64,000 bases of DNA from Nitrososphaerota archaeon (lineage in GTDB: Archaea; Thermoproteota; Nitrososphaeria; Nitrososphaerales; Gagatemarchaeaceae): assembly GCA_028867035.1 (NCBI GenBank), contig JAGWHB010000002.1, positions 210,852-274,851 of the forward strand. The letters run 5' to 3'. Below, piece by piece: positions 16,424 to 23,782 of the stretch (the first letter of the stretch is position 1; each line of letters opens with the position of its first letter). The notes below the pieces were generated by a model. That model did not search any database, had not been told where the DNA came from, and was given only the letters and a program-made list of their open reading frames with translations. Both the position numbers and the translations under genes were made by a program.

Positions 16424-17193
16424 CCGTGTCAGATTGCTGTGAGGGGACGCCAACCCGGCTGGATTTGGCGACGAGGTTCCTCGGAGAGGCATGGCATCCG
16501 GGAGGCTCGGTCCTTTCTTCGGCGCTCGCCTTCAAAATGCAAGCATCCCGTGGCGACTTGTTCCTTGACGTCGGCTGCGGGCTGGGCTCCACCCCTCGCA
16601 TGCTCTCTGCGCAGTTCGGCTGCGACGTGGTGGGCATGGACCTCTCCTCGACTAACGCCGTGGCGGCGCTCCGCAGAAGCGAGGAGCACGGCGGACTGGC
16701 CTTCGTAGCCGGGGACGGGCAGCACGTTCCGATGGCGGAGCAGAAGTTCGACGGGGTGATGCTCGAGTGCGTGCTTTCGACGTTTCGCGACAAGGCGGGG
16801 GCGACGGGTGAGATCGCTCGCATACTCAAGCCCGGTGGGCGCGTGGGGATTTCCGATGTCGTGGTGGAAGGCGACATCCCGGACGAACTGAAGTCCCCGC
16901 TACTGGAGGCTCTCTGCGTGGCGCGGGCGCTCCCGGCCGAAGGGTACCGCGCCCTGCTCGAGCAAAGTGGCTTCGACGTGACCGGCGTGGAGAGAAGGAA
17001 GCAGGAGACGCTGGATCTTCTTGACCGAATCAAGCGCGCGCTCTTCGTAGCGAAGCTGCTCGTAGGCGTCGGCAAGCTGCGGCTCGACGCCCAGGACCTG
17101 GACTACGCCAGTCGCCTGCTTTTCTTGGCCCGAAAGTCCGTGGAAGAGGATAAGCTCGGCTACGTAATCCTCACCGCAGCGAAGGGCCGTTGA
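16420..17193 (+). CDS. Class I SAM-dependent methyltransferase
   Basis: 257 residues from TTG 16420, overlapping the radical SAM stop (TTGA). Rossmann motifs: FLDVGCGLGSTPRML (motif I), VVGMDLSS (motif II), VAGDGQHVPM and GVMLECVLSTF, then RILKPGGRVGISDVV. This resembles small-molecule methyltransferases of the UbiE/ArsM type. The N-terminal DCCEG pair is unusual, and a C-terminal extension of about 60 residues (KRALFVAKLLVGVGKL) may be a membrane or partner contact. The substrate is unknown; context suggests it modifies the radical SAM product or shares its substrate. Confidence 0.85.
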   Translation: MTVSDCCEGTPTRLDLATRFLGEAWHPGGSVLSSALAFKMQASRGDLFLDVGCGLGSTPRMLSAQFGCDVVGMDLSSTNAVAALRRSEEHGGLAFVAGDGQHVPMAEQKFDGVMLECVLSTFRDKAGATGEIARILKPGGRVGISDVVVEGDIPDELKSPLLEALCVARALPAEGYRALLEQSGFDVTGVERRKQETLDLLDRIKRALFVAKLLVGVGKLRLDAQDLDYASRLLFLARKSVEEDKLGYVILTAAKGR

Positions 17194-17624
17194 TGGGGGT
17201 GGTCCGCTTGTCTCGCAGGAAAGACGAAAACCGGGTCGAGGTCACGGTCTACAGGATAACAGGTAGACAGCTCTTCTTCGATGTCGGCAGGTCCGTTTGT
17301 GAAGAGTGTGATCTTGCGGTGGCGGCTGTCTCCAGGGCGGTCAACGAGCTCGAGGGGACCGCCATCCTGTTCAAAGTGGAGCCGTGGCTAGACAGGCTGC
17401 CGTTCGCCCTTGCGAAAGGGGCCTATCACCCTCCCATCACCCTGGTGGACGGAAGGATCGTCGGCCAGGGGGTCGTTCCGGATGTCGACCAGGTCAAGCG
17501 CGCGATAGCAGCGGCGGCGGAGCGGAAAGGAATCCGAACGAAACCGCCGGGCCCCGAGCAGGTCGATGCCGAAGCCCCATATGCCAGGCAAGGGGCCGTG
17601 TGGCGGGAGAATCCGCATCATTGA
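17193..17624 (+). CDS. Thioredoxin-fold-like protein with CxxC
   Basis: 143 residues from ATG 17193 (TGATG overlap with the methyltransferase stop). The core looks like a small thioredoxin/glutaredoxin fold: VTVYRITGR strand, VCEECDLAV with Cys36/Cys39 at a helix start, ILFKVEPWLDRLP, then PPITLVDGRIVGQGVVPD, matching the cis-Pro and GxxxxG parts of the fold. A disordered Pro-rich tail follows. Likely a dedicated thiol reductant or Fe-S/metal donor for the neighbouring radical SAM enzyme (inference). Its stop overlaps the next start (TTGA). Confidence 0.65.
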   Translation: MGVVRLSRRKDENRVEVTVYRITGRQLFFDVGRSVCEECDLAVAAVSRAVNELEGTAILFKVEPWLDRLPFALAKGAYHPPITLVDGRIVGQGVVPDVDQVKRAIAAAAERKGIRTKPPGPEQVDAEAPYARQGAVWRENPHH

Positions 17625-18082
17625 CCGCCGAAGGCGCCGCCGCGACAAGGAGGTTCCACTGGGTGGAAGGCAGGTACAGCAGGACCGACTCCACTGTCTT
17701 CACCCGGAGGTTCTACCTCCCTGCCGAACAAAGGTGTCCGGTGACCGCTGAGGACGACGCGGGGGTCGCGGGGAGTCTTATCGAAGGCTCGTGCATAGAA
17801 GTGAACAGGGAATGTTTCATAGCAACGGCTGCACTCGGGTCAGAGCTCGACCCTCGCGTCAGGCTCCTGAGAAGCTTCAGGGACGATGTCCTGCTTCAGT
17901 CTGACCTGAGGGCTCCGTTTTCAAGGGTGCTCGCATCCTACTACCGCTTTAGCCCGCCAATCGCAGCCGCCATGAAGAGGCACCGGGCGGCAAAATTCCT
18001 TCTCAAATGGACCCTGGTCTATCCCGCGATCCTATTCGCAAGGGGGTTCGTGGCCGCGCTCCGCTCCGCTCACAGGGAGTGA
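17621..18082 (+). CDS. CFI-box protein with hydrophobic C-terminus
   Basis: 153 residues from TTG 17621, overlapping the previous stop. The central block ECFIATAALGSELDPRVRLLRSFRDDVLL (Cys65) followed by RVLASYYRFSPPIAAAM is the CFI-box seen in many bacterial and archaeal proteins of unknown role. An N-terminal beta-like segment (RRFYLPAEQRCPV, SCIEV) and a C-terminal hydrophobic stretch (about 125-147, KWTLVYPAILFARGFVAAL) suggest membrane attachment. The invariant Cys in CFIATA may be a modification or acyl site; that is speculation. Last gene of the pyrophosphatase-radical SAM operon. Confidence 0.7.
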   Translation: MTAEGAAATRRFHWVEGRYSRTDSTVFTRRFYLPAEQRCPVTAEDDAGVAGSLIEGSCIEVNRECFIATAALGSELDPRVRLLRSFRDDVLLQSDLRAPFSRVLASYYRFSPPIAAAMKRHRAAKFLLKWTLVYPAILFARGFVAALRSAHRE

Positions 18083-18155
18083 CTTGGAAATCTCCAGAGG
18101 AGCTGAGAAGAGAGCAGAGAAGCGTTCCCGCATCGAAGGCCTCAGAGGGCAATGT

Positions 18156-18518
18156 TCAGTTCTTTGTGATTGACTGCAACACCACACAGTCTTTGTGATC
18201 TGACCGTTCGACCGCCCACTCGATGACGGGGACGATTGCCCGCCTCAGCTTCCTTCCGTCGTCGGTGAGAGAGTATTCGGTCCTGGGAGGTATTTCGTTG
18301 AAGGACCGCCTGCTCACGATCCCCGACTCGCTGAGCAGCTTGAGGGTGTCGGCAAGAGTCTTGGGGCTTACGCCCCTGAGTTCGTTCATGAGCTCGCCGT
18401 ACCTCATGGATGGACCGTTTCCTAGGACGCCGACGATGAGAAGGGCCCACTTCTTGCCGACGACGTCGATCACCCCCCGGATTGGGCAGGCATCGATGAG
18501 CTTACTTTCTGCGACCAT
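18156..18518 (-). CDS. HxlR-family transcriptional regulator
   Basis: 120 residues from ATG 18518; the frame extends to 18560 but that would translate the AT-rich promoter. Winged helix with the HxlR signature: DACPIRGVIDVVGKKWALLIV, GELMNELRGVSPKTLADTLKLL (recognition helix) and the wing VSRRSFNEIPPRTEYSLTDDG. Cys11 sits where HxlR-type sensors carry their redox or electrophile-sensing Cys. Divergent from the CcdA gene with a palindrome between them, so it probably represses itself and ccdA in response to thiol stress (inference). Confidence 0.88.
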   Translation of the reverse strand: MVAESKLIDACPIRGVIDVVGKKWALLIVGVLGNGPSMRYGELMNELRGVSPKTLADTLKLLSESGIVSRRSFNEIPPRTEYSLTDDGRKLRRAIVPVIEWAVERSDHKDCVVLQSITKN

Positions 18519-18544
18519 ACTTTCTTTCCCACTATAAACTTTGT

Positions 18545-18556
18545 AGTATTTATACT
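18545..18556. promoter_or_regulatory. Palindromic operator/TATA element between hxlR and ccdA
   Basis: AGTAT-TT-ATACT is a perfect 12-base palindrome containing a TATA-like core, 22 bases before the ccdA ATG (18578) and 27 bases from the hxlR ATG (18518). A dimeric winged-helix regulator bound here would block both promoters. Confidence 0.5.
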
Positions 18557-18577
18557 TCATTTACAATAGTCAACTCC

Positions 18578-19447
18578 ATGCAAGGCCAGAAGCTCCCCGT
18601 CGTCAATGGCGACGCAGAGACCAGGTGGGGACACTACGCCATCGTCGTGCTTTCGGTTGCGGCTCTGGCCTTCTTCGGCTACCTTGTGTTCGTGGCCTTT
18701 CTTAAGGATGTGATGCCCGCATTCCCCGCCTACAGCCTCTACTTCCTGTCGGTTGTCGCAGGGGTTGCGACCTTCTTCTCGCCTTGCTCTTTCCCGCTCT
18801 TGCCGGGCTACCTTTCTCTTTACTACGAGACAGACGAGAAGTCCGAAGGGCCTCTCCGTCGAGGCTTCGTCGCGGCCATGGGGGTCGTGTCGTTCAATGT
18901 CGTCCTAGGTCTGCTGATAGCGACCCTGGGCCAGGGGTTCGCTTCTTCCTTCTCGATATCCAGCGGGAACCCTAGCTCGCTTACCCTTGCCCTTAGGGTC
19001 GGGGTGGGTTCCGTCCTTGTCCTGCTGGGCCTGGTTCAGTTCTCCAATACAACGTTTCACAGCAGAGCCCTCGATACTGTCACAGCGCGACTCTTTTCAA
19101 GGAATGAACCCAATGTCAGCGGCCTCTACCTCTACGGCTTGGGCTACAGTACAGCAGGCATAGGGTGCGCCGGCCCCATAATGGCGGGGCTGGTCGTCTT
19201 CGCGCTGGGCTCCGGAGGGTTTGCAGACGCATTCGCCGCCTTCGTCCTCTACTCCGCTACCATGGCCTCGTTGATGGTTGGAATCTCGCTGATGGTAGCC
19301 AAGTCAAAGACCGTGATGCTCGGCAGCCTCAAGCATTCGACTCGCAGAGTAAAGAAAGCGTCGAGCCTCTTGATGATCGGCGTTGGTGCCTTCCTTGTGT
19401 ACGCCACGCTGAATTTGCAACTGCTTCTGAGCCTTTTCCCCAGGTGA
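18578..19447 (+). CDS. CcdA/DsbD-type transmembrane thiol-disulfide transporter
   Basis: 289 residues, seven membrane helices. It carries electrons from cytoplasmic thioredoxin to extracytoplasmic thiol proteins. The two redox Cys lie where expected: FFSPCSFPLLPGYLS in one helix and GIGCAGPIMAGL in the other half. An extra N-terminal helix precedes the usual domain. A likely client is the outward-facing TlpA-like domain encoded at 8841-10220. Its promoter is shared with the HxlR regulator. Confidence 0.88.
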   Translation: MQGQKLPVVNGDAETRWGHYAIVVLSVAALAFFGYLVFVAFLKDVMPAFPAYSLYFLSVVAGVATFFSPCSFPLLPGYLSLYYETDEKSEGPLRRGFVAAMGVVSFNVVLGLLIATLGQGFASSFSISSGNPSSLTLALRVGVGSVLVLLGLVQFSNTTFHSRALDTVTARLFSRNEPNVSGLYLYGLGYSTAGIGCAGPIMAGLVVFALGSGGFADAFAAFVLYSATMASLMVGISLMVAKSKTVMLGSLKHSTRRVKKASSLLMIGVGAFLVYATLNLQLLLSLFPR

Positions 19448-19514
19448 CCCGGGGAAAACTCGGCTGCAACGGTTAAAGCGTGAACTCAAATCGAAGAGCA
19501 CGTCAGGTTTCGGC

Positions 19515-19628
19515 ATGATCGAGTTCCCCAAGGAAGTGAAAGAGTTCGCGGAGAAGGAATACAAGGAATGGGCTGAAGCTGAAGGTCTTGGTGACGACGA
19601 GAAGAAGGTGAAGTTCGGCGGTCGGTAA
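19515..19628 (+). CDS. Possible 37-residue acidic helical peptide
   Basis: ATG 19515 opens a 37-codon frame, MIEFPKEVKEFAEKEYKEW followed by AEAEGLGDDEKKVKFGGR. Charged, probably helical, no cysteine. It lies just upstream of a degraded reading frame at 19631 and may be part of the same eroded locus. No family is recognised. Confidence 0.35.
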   Translation: MIEFPKEVKEFAEKEYKEWAEAEGLGDDEKKVKFGGR

Positions 19629-19630
19629 GG

Positions 19631-19927
19631 GTGACTGCGAAGTACCTCCCGCGGCTGAGGAAGGAGTTGAAATCCGGAGACTTGGTCTGGCTTTCCGACT
19701 CGCCGAAGGGCGGAGGCGGGCCCTCCTCAGGGTCAAAGACGCGACAAGGGCGGACCAGCTCCTCTTAGATCTCCCGAGGAAGGCGGTAGTCTCTGGAGGC
19801 GGCTCATCCGAGTCCTACAGGGTGAGGTGGAGAAGGTGGGGACGTCCAAGTTCGCAGGGTCGCGCTACGTCTTCACAGTCGAGGAGTCCCGCCTGAGGGG
19901 CCTCCTGAGGCGGAAGGTTGGGGCTTA
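19631..19927 (+). pseudogene. Degraded small gene with two frame changes
   Basis: Reading in three successive frames gives a coherent basic protein: VTAKYLPRLRKELKSGDLVW and LSDSPKGGGGP, then LLRVKDATRADQLLLDLPRK and AVVSGGGSSESYRVRW, then VEKVGTSKFAGSRYVFTVEE with SRLRGLLRRKVGA before a stop. Frame changes fall near 19725 and 19830. The codon pattern stays coding-like across the breaks, which argues for recent decay. No family is recognised. Confidence 0.5.
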
Positions 19928-19995
19928 AGTACCTGGACAGGCATTGTCGTGGATTGATGGAATCCCCTCCGACGTGGGAGGGGGTTTCGCACGGA

Positions 19996-20107
19996 TATTG
20001 GTCCGGAAACCACCGGGCCCGTGTTGTAATACCTCGGAATAGATTCTGTTTGGCTAAAATATCCCTATTCAGGGGATTCCCTGCTACGACCTCGGTCTGA
20101 TCATCAA
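19996..20107 (+). repeat. Dispersed intergenic hairpin element, long copy 1
   Basis: Begins with the hairpin GGTCCGG-AAACCA-CCGGGCC and continues for about 90 bases through GGAATAGATTCTGTTTGGC and CGACCTCGGTCTGAT. The element at 21594-21712 aligns along its whole length with scattered substitutions, and the one at 28118-28230 along most of it. See the findings. Confidence 0.6.
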
Positions 20108-20152
20108 GTGGTTGGCCGGACTTGAACCGTCAGTTTTGGTGAGGCTGGATGC

Positions 20153-20919
20153 TCAACTGGATGCGACTACACCGAAGTGAAGCAAGACCAGAGCCCCCCA
20201 CACATCCCCTGCGACGACGGTGTATACAGCCGGTTGACTACTGCCTAGTGAGTAGACCCCAACTGGGGCGCATGGCATGTTCGCGACACACGGCATCATT
20301 ACCGCCGGCCCGTATATTGCATAGACAGTCGTAGCGAAAGGCCCCACCGTGGCCGTCTGGTTGTCATTCTGATACTTGACAACGAGGCTTGAAGAAGGAG
20401 GTGCCACAAACCACGTTGTCGGGCCATTCGGAGTGGCGAGGCAACTGGGTTGCTGCAAGCCCCAAACAGAGAGAGGTCGTGCCGATGAGATGTTCTGAAG
20501 TGTGTAGTAGCCTCGGTAGATGGAAGCCCCGAAGGGTGGGTTTCCGTCGTAACACGAATAGAATGACGGAAGGCTGCCAAGTGCCCACCCATCGGAAGCG
20601 GAGAGGTTGACACTTCTCGGTGTCAGGTTGACTTCGGAGACCCTCAAAGAAAAGGTGCCGTTGGACACCACTCTAGACGTATTGATGAAAGGGTAACCGC
20701 GAGTCCATGTGTATCCTCGGCGGAACATGATGTCGCGTTGTCGCATTCTACATAGCTGCCATATGCGGCGTATGTCGTCGTTACCAGAATGGTAGCGGTT
20801 GGGGTGATAATCGAAACCGAAGTCACCGTACGCTCGTTGGTGCTCCCAATGATGAATCCTGCTCCTGCACCTACGAGAATGGCGACCACGGCCACAACAG
20901 CAACGACACCCCCCCGCAT
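20153..20919 (-). pseudogene. Exported protein gene with internal frameshift
   Basis: The N-terminal part from ATG 20919 is a signal anchor (VVAVVAVVAILVGAGAGFI) followed by a Thr/Ser-rich stalk and ECDNATSCSAED. The rest, GYTWTRGYPFINTSRVVSNG to the stop at 20153, lies in another frame. The join is near 20718-20726, within the run GCCGAGGATACACATGG. The downstream part has secreted-protein character (many Asn-x-Ser/Thr sites, Cys in FYSCYDG, QPSCLATP, MPCVANMPC). One indel would restore a protein of about 255 residues. A sequencing error cannot be excluded. No family is recognised. Confidence 0.6.
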
Positions 20920-21011
20920 AGAAACCGCAGGAATGACGGCGACTCACCTCATAAAACTAGTTACCAGAATGCCTTATCGATCCTGCCATTCTGAGCGCGT
21001 TCCAGTTTCAG

Positions 21012-21046
21012 ATTCGAACCCACAATAGGTCCGGACCCCCTATCAC
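21012..21046 (+). repeat. Dispersed element, short copy
   Basis: GATTCGAACCCACAATAGGT followed by CCGGACC matches the left-hand half of the dispersed element (consensus GATTCGAACCCATGATGGGT then CCGGACC). The first part resembles the reverse of a tRNA T-arm, but no tRNA fold surrounds it. Confidence 0.45.
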
Positions 21047-21089
21047 CTTTCAGGCTGCTTATCTGACCACAGAAAGGAGACCGCCCGAC

Positions 21090-21341
21090 TCAATCGTACG
21101 CCTTGGACCGGTGCCTGATTCTTAGGACCGCGACGTCGTTGCCCGAGAGAGCATACGCAATCCTGTACTCACCGATCCTGAGTTTGAGGAGTCCCTCGAA
21201 GTCTCCATGGAGTCGCTCGCCTGATTGAGGGTCGTCGCCCAGAATCGTCCGAATCTGGCTCAGAATCCGGACCACATCTCTCGGCGCAATCTTCTTGAGG
21301 TCGCGGCTGACGGATGATTTGTAGAGTATCTTACTGGTCAA
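21090..21341 (-). CDS. RelE/ParE-family toxin
   Basis: 83 residues. Typical RelE layout: ILYKSSVSRDLKKI, two helices, GERLHGDFEGLLKLRIGEYR and the strand DVAVLRIRHRSKAYD. RelE toxins cut mRNA at the ribosome; ParE relatives poison gyrase, and the LRIGEYRIAY core fits RelE better. It overlaps the upstream antitoxin by 11 bases on the same strand, the usual antitoxin-first order. All expected core segments are present, so it appears intact. Confidence 0.85.
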   Translation of the reverse strand: MTSKILYKSSVSRDLKKIAPRDVVRILSQIRTILGDDPQSGERLHGDFEGLLKLRIGEYRIAYALSGNDVAVLRIRHRSKAYD

Positions 21342-21546
21342 GCTTGACCAGTTCTTTCCCCGACACCAATCGGTCGTCCTTGTCGTTGAGCCTGTGCAGT
21401 GCGATTAGGTAGTCTTCATACTCCTCTAGGTACTCTCTCAGAGCTTTCGTGACGATGTACGTCTTGGGGCGGTCCAATGACTTAGCAAGTTCCTCGAGGC
21501 GCTTTGCAACGTCTTCAGGGAGCCTTACCGAAACTGCCTCGCTCAT
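21331..21546 (-). CDS. Ribbon-helix-helix antitoxin
   Basis: 71 residues. The N-terminal ribbon-helix-helix reads AVSVRLPEDVAKRLEELAKS then RPKTYIVTKALREYLEEYED; the acidic C-terminal tail should wrap the RelE toxin. It autoregulates its own operon in known cases. An AT-rich stretch directly upstream (21547-21580) holds the promoter. Confidence 0.85.
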   Translation of the reverse strand: MSEAVSVRLPEDVAKRLEELAKSLDRPKTYIVTKALREYLEEYEDYLIALHRLNDKDDRLVSGKELVKLDQ

Positions 21547-21593
21547 TACATGTCATACATCAAAGACTTGTATTTTTGGCTTGAAGGAAAAGA

Positions 21594-21712
21594 GATCATG
21601 GTTCCGGGCCCCACCGGCCCCGTGATAAAATAGCTTAGAACGGACTCTGTTTAGCTAGAATAGTCTGTTTTGGACGATTCTTTCAGCACGACCTCTGGCT
21701 GATTGTTAAACA
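21594..21712 (+). repeat. Dispersed intergenic hairpin element, long copy 2
   Basis: Starts ATCATGGTTCCGGGCCCCAC and continues CGGCCCCGTGATAAAATAG, CGGACTCTGTTTAGCTAGAA and CGACCTCTGGCTGATT. It aligns with copy 1 (19996-20107) base for base over most of its length. It lies between the RHH/RelE and AbrB/VapC loci, which diverge around it. Confidence 0.6.
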
Positions 21713-21771
21713 GGTAGTCGGGCTGAGCAAACTATTTAAGGTAAGAAAGTAAGAATGCCAAGTCAATCGGC

Positions 21772-22044
21772 ATGGAGAAAGCTGATGTCGTGGTCGTAAG
21801 CAGCAAGGGCCAGGTCGTCATTCCCCAGAGCATAAGACAAAAGCTTCGAATCGGAGCAAAGAGCAAGCTCTTGGTCTATCCGTTCGAGGATGCGCTAATC
21901 ATGAAGAAGCTCGAAGTCGAGGGAGTCGAGAAGTCGCTGGAGGCAATCTACAAGCGGGTCGACGCTAGGAAGGCGAAGTTCGGGAAGCTCGGAGAGGCAG
22001 AGATAGAAGAGCTCGTGCAAAAACATAGGCACATGAAGGGTTAG
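21772..22044 (+). CDS. AbrB-family antitoxin (VapB type)
   Basis: 90 residues. The swapped-hairpin DNA-binding motif is clear: VVVSSKGQVVIPQSIRQKLRI followed by SKLLVYPFEDALIMKKL. The helical C-terminal half (VEKSLEAIYKRVDARK) should bind the PIN toxin encoded eight bases downstream. ACTATTTAAGG about 40 bases upstream is a likely TATA element. The partner toxin is frameshifted. Confidence 0.85.
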   Translation: MEKADVVVVSSKGQVVIPQSIRQKLRIGAKSKLLVYPFEDALIMKKLEVEGVEKSLEAIYKRVDARKAKFGKLGEAEIEELVQKHRHMKG

Positions 22045-22052
22045 CTTCGACG

Positions 22053-22494
22053 ATGAGGGCAGTCCTCGACACGAACGTCCTCATATCGGCGCTCATAAAA
22101 GGGGGAAAGCCTCGCAAGTTGATGAACATCCTTCTCGGCCGCAGACACACTCTGATCCTTTCAGAGCACATGGTCGCCGAGTTCACGCTGGTGAGCTCTG
22201 ACGATAAAATCAAGAGGTATGTGGACGACGATGACATAGGGTCATTTCTGGGTGCGATTCTGTCGAGGGCGACCTTCGTGTTGCCCGAGGGAGATGTTCA
22301 AGTCCTGGGTGACGACGATGACTATGTCCTAGCTGCGGCGAACGGCCGGAGACGCTGATTTTCTCGTTACTGGCGACAAGCACCTGCTGGAGCTCGGCAA
22401 GTTCGGTCGCACCCAGGTGGTCACAGTCAACAAGGCCCTCTCCTTACTGGGACGTCAGAAAAAGGTCCGCGGCCAAAGGGTCAGATCGAACTAG
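22053..22494 (+). pseudogene. VapC-type PIN-domain toxin, frameshifted
   Basis: MRAVLDTNVLISALIKGG is the first PIN motif with its metal-binding Asp; EHMVAEF supplies the conserved Glu. The frame then ends early at 22358 after AAANGRRR, but a shift near 22344 restores DADFLVTGDKHLLELGKFG and a natural stop at 22494. AACGGCCGGAGAC appears to contain one extra G relative to AACGCCGGAGAC, which would read ANAGDADFLVTGD. The broken version lacks the last catalytic Asp pair, so it should be inactive. Confidence 0.75.
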
Positions 22495-22571
22495 ACACCT
22501 CGAGTCGAAGACGTGGTTGGCGCGGGCACGGAAACATAGGCGGAGACCAGGGACCCAGGGCTGAACGAGGA

Positions 22572-22901
22572 TTACTCCTCTTCTCGGTTTGATTCCGGTA
22601 TTCCAATGAAGACATCATCCCCTCTGACTTCAATGGCGTACTTTCCTACCTTCAAGGTGGGCATCAGTTCCAACGAGCCCGAGGCCACGTCATAGCGCCA
22701 TCCATGCCAGGGGCAAACAACGGTCCGACCCTCTAGTTCTCCCTCGCCCAACGGGCCCTGCCTGTGGAGGCACCTGTTCTCCAAGGCGAAGAACTTGCCG
22801 TCGACCTTGAAGACCGCGACAACCAAGTTCCCAACGGGAACGGCCTTGCCTGATCCCTCGGTCAGCTCATCCGCCCCGATCAATTTTGCCCATGTTGTCA
22901 A
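22572..22901 (-). CDS. Rieske-type ferredoxin
   Basis: 109 residues, soluble, no signal. The [2Fe-2S] ligands are in CLHRQGPLGEG and CPWHGWRYDVASG, the NirD/dioxygenase-ferredoxin type of Rieske domain. It should be a cytoplasmic electron carrier. The gene begins six bases after the stop of the membrane protein at 22908-23540 on the same strand, so they are probably co-expressed. No oxygenase lies nearby. Confidence 0.88.
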   Translation of the reverse strand: MTTWAKLIGADELTEGSGKAVPVGNLVVAVFKVDGKFFALENRCLHRQGPLGEGELEGRTVVCPWHGWRYDVASGSLELMPTLKVGKYAIEVRGDDVFIGIPESNREEE

Positions 22902-22907
22902 TGAAGA

Positions 22908-23540
22908 CTACACCGTGTGACTCCCGCTCACTTCGATCCTGACATCCTTCCCCTTGGTTGCAGCCTTTCTGTACGAGTCGACAAGCCACTTCTCAAGCGC
23001 GTCAATCTGGACCTCGTCGGCCCCAAGCAACTCAAGCAGTTGTTTGGTCAATCGGACCGTTTCTAGCGCCACGCTCTCGATGTGACGGACGTGGGTCCCG
23101 CTCGGGGGCTTGGGGTACCTGTCGGCGAGGAACTGGAAGTCCTCCTGAAGGTGTTCGAGCTCGGAGATCACCTTACCCGTCAGATGTTCCACTTCAACCG
23201 AAAGGACCCGATTGTAGACGCCAAGCATGAGTTCGAGGTCGGACTGGAAGCTCTTCAGCCTGGCTACATAGGACTCCGCGAGTTCCTTCTCAAGTGGTTG
23301 TCCCTTATCGAAGGAGCGGGTGACATCAATCACGAGAGTTATGAGGAACGTGGTCAGAAACCCCACTCCCAGTTTCGTGGCGAGTCTGTCTCTTGCGACC
23401 CGCCCAACTGGCTCGAGTTCTTTCTTCGCGTTCCTTTCGACAATCCTGTCCACGACCAGGTATGTTACCGGGAGGGTGACGACGAGACCGATTACCGCGC
23501 CGATGAATGCGAGAGTTATGTCGTCAAATGTGACAACCAC
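22908..23540 (-). CDS. Two-helix membrane protein with long helical cytoplasmic domain
   Basis: 210 residues. Two N-terminal helices (about 8-30 and 58-75, GVGFLTTFLITLVIDVT) separated by a charged loop, then a roughly 120-residue all-helical domain with coiled-coil character (VEVEHLTGKVISELEHLQED) and an HV-rich end. No family is recognised. Paired with the Rieske ferredoxin just downstream. Confidence 0.6.
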   Translation of the reverse strand: MVVTFDDITLAFIGAVIGLVVTLPVTYLVVDRIVERNAKKELEPVGRVARDRLATKLGVGFLTTFLITLVIDVTRSFDKGQPLEKELAESYVARLKSFQSDLELMLGVYNRVLSVEVEHLTGKVISELEHLQEDFQFLADRYPKPPSGTHVRHIESVALETVRLTKQLLELLGADEVQIDALEKWLVDSYRKAATKGKDVRIEVSGSHTV

Positions 23541-23726
23541 GCCAGAGACCAGCCCCCACAGCGACTTGGATCTTCGGTTAAGACATTATCGGCACAACGA
23601 CTGCGGGTGGAATGCCAACTGGCCCTGAAGGTTCCGCTCCTTCAGTTACTCAATCTCAAAAATATGACCCCTATCGGGCCAACGAGGAAGAACATGCCAG
23701 TGCCCTTCAGTGATATCAAAAATGAG

Positions 23727-23762
23727 ATTCGGACCTATTATGGGTCCCGGCCATAACGGGCA
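23727..23762 (+). repeat. Dispersed element, short copy
   Basis: GATTCGGACCTATTATGGGT followed by CCCGGCCATAACGGGCAC matches the first 38 bases of the dispersed element, in the 242-base gap between genes at 23540 and 23783. The rest of that gap holds the probable promoter of the membrane/Rieske pair and nothing else recognisable. Confidence 0.45.
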
Positions 23763-23782
23763 CGCTGAATCCGCGTCTCCCG

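Noticed and set aside
17384..17620. Upstream extension of the CFI-box frame
   Set aside because: This part overlaps the thioredoxin-like gene and is Arg/Gly-rich noise; the TTGA overlap at 17621 matches the other junctions of the operon.
20153..20947. 264-codon minus-strand frame with a Cys/Arg-rich N-terminus
   Set aside because: Only its downstream part is coding. The N-terminal CRCCCGRGRHSRRC part is the shadow of the signal anchor in the neighbouring frame, so I called one frameshifted gene from 20919.
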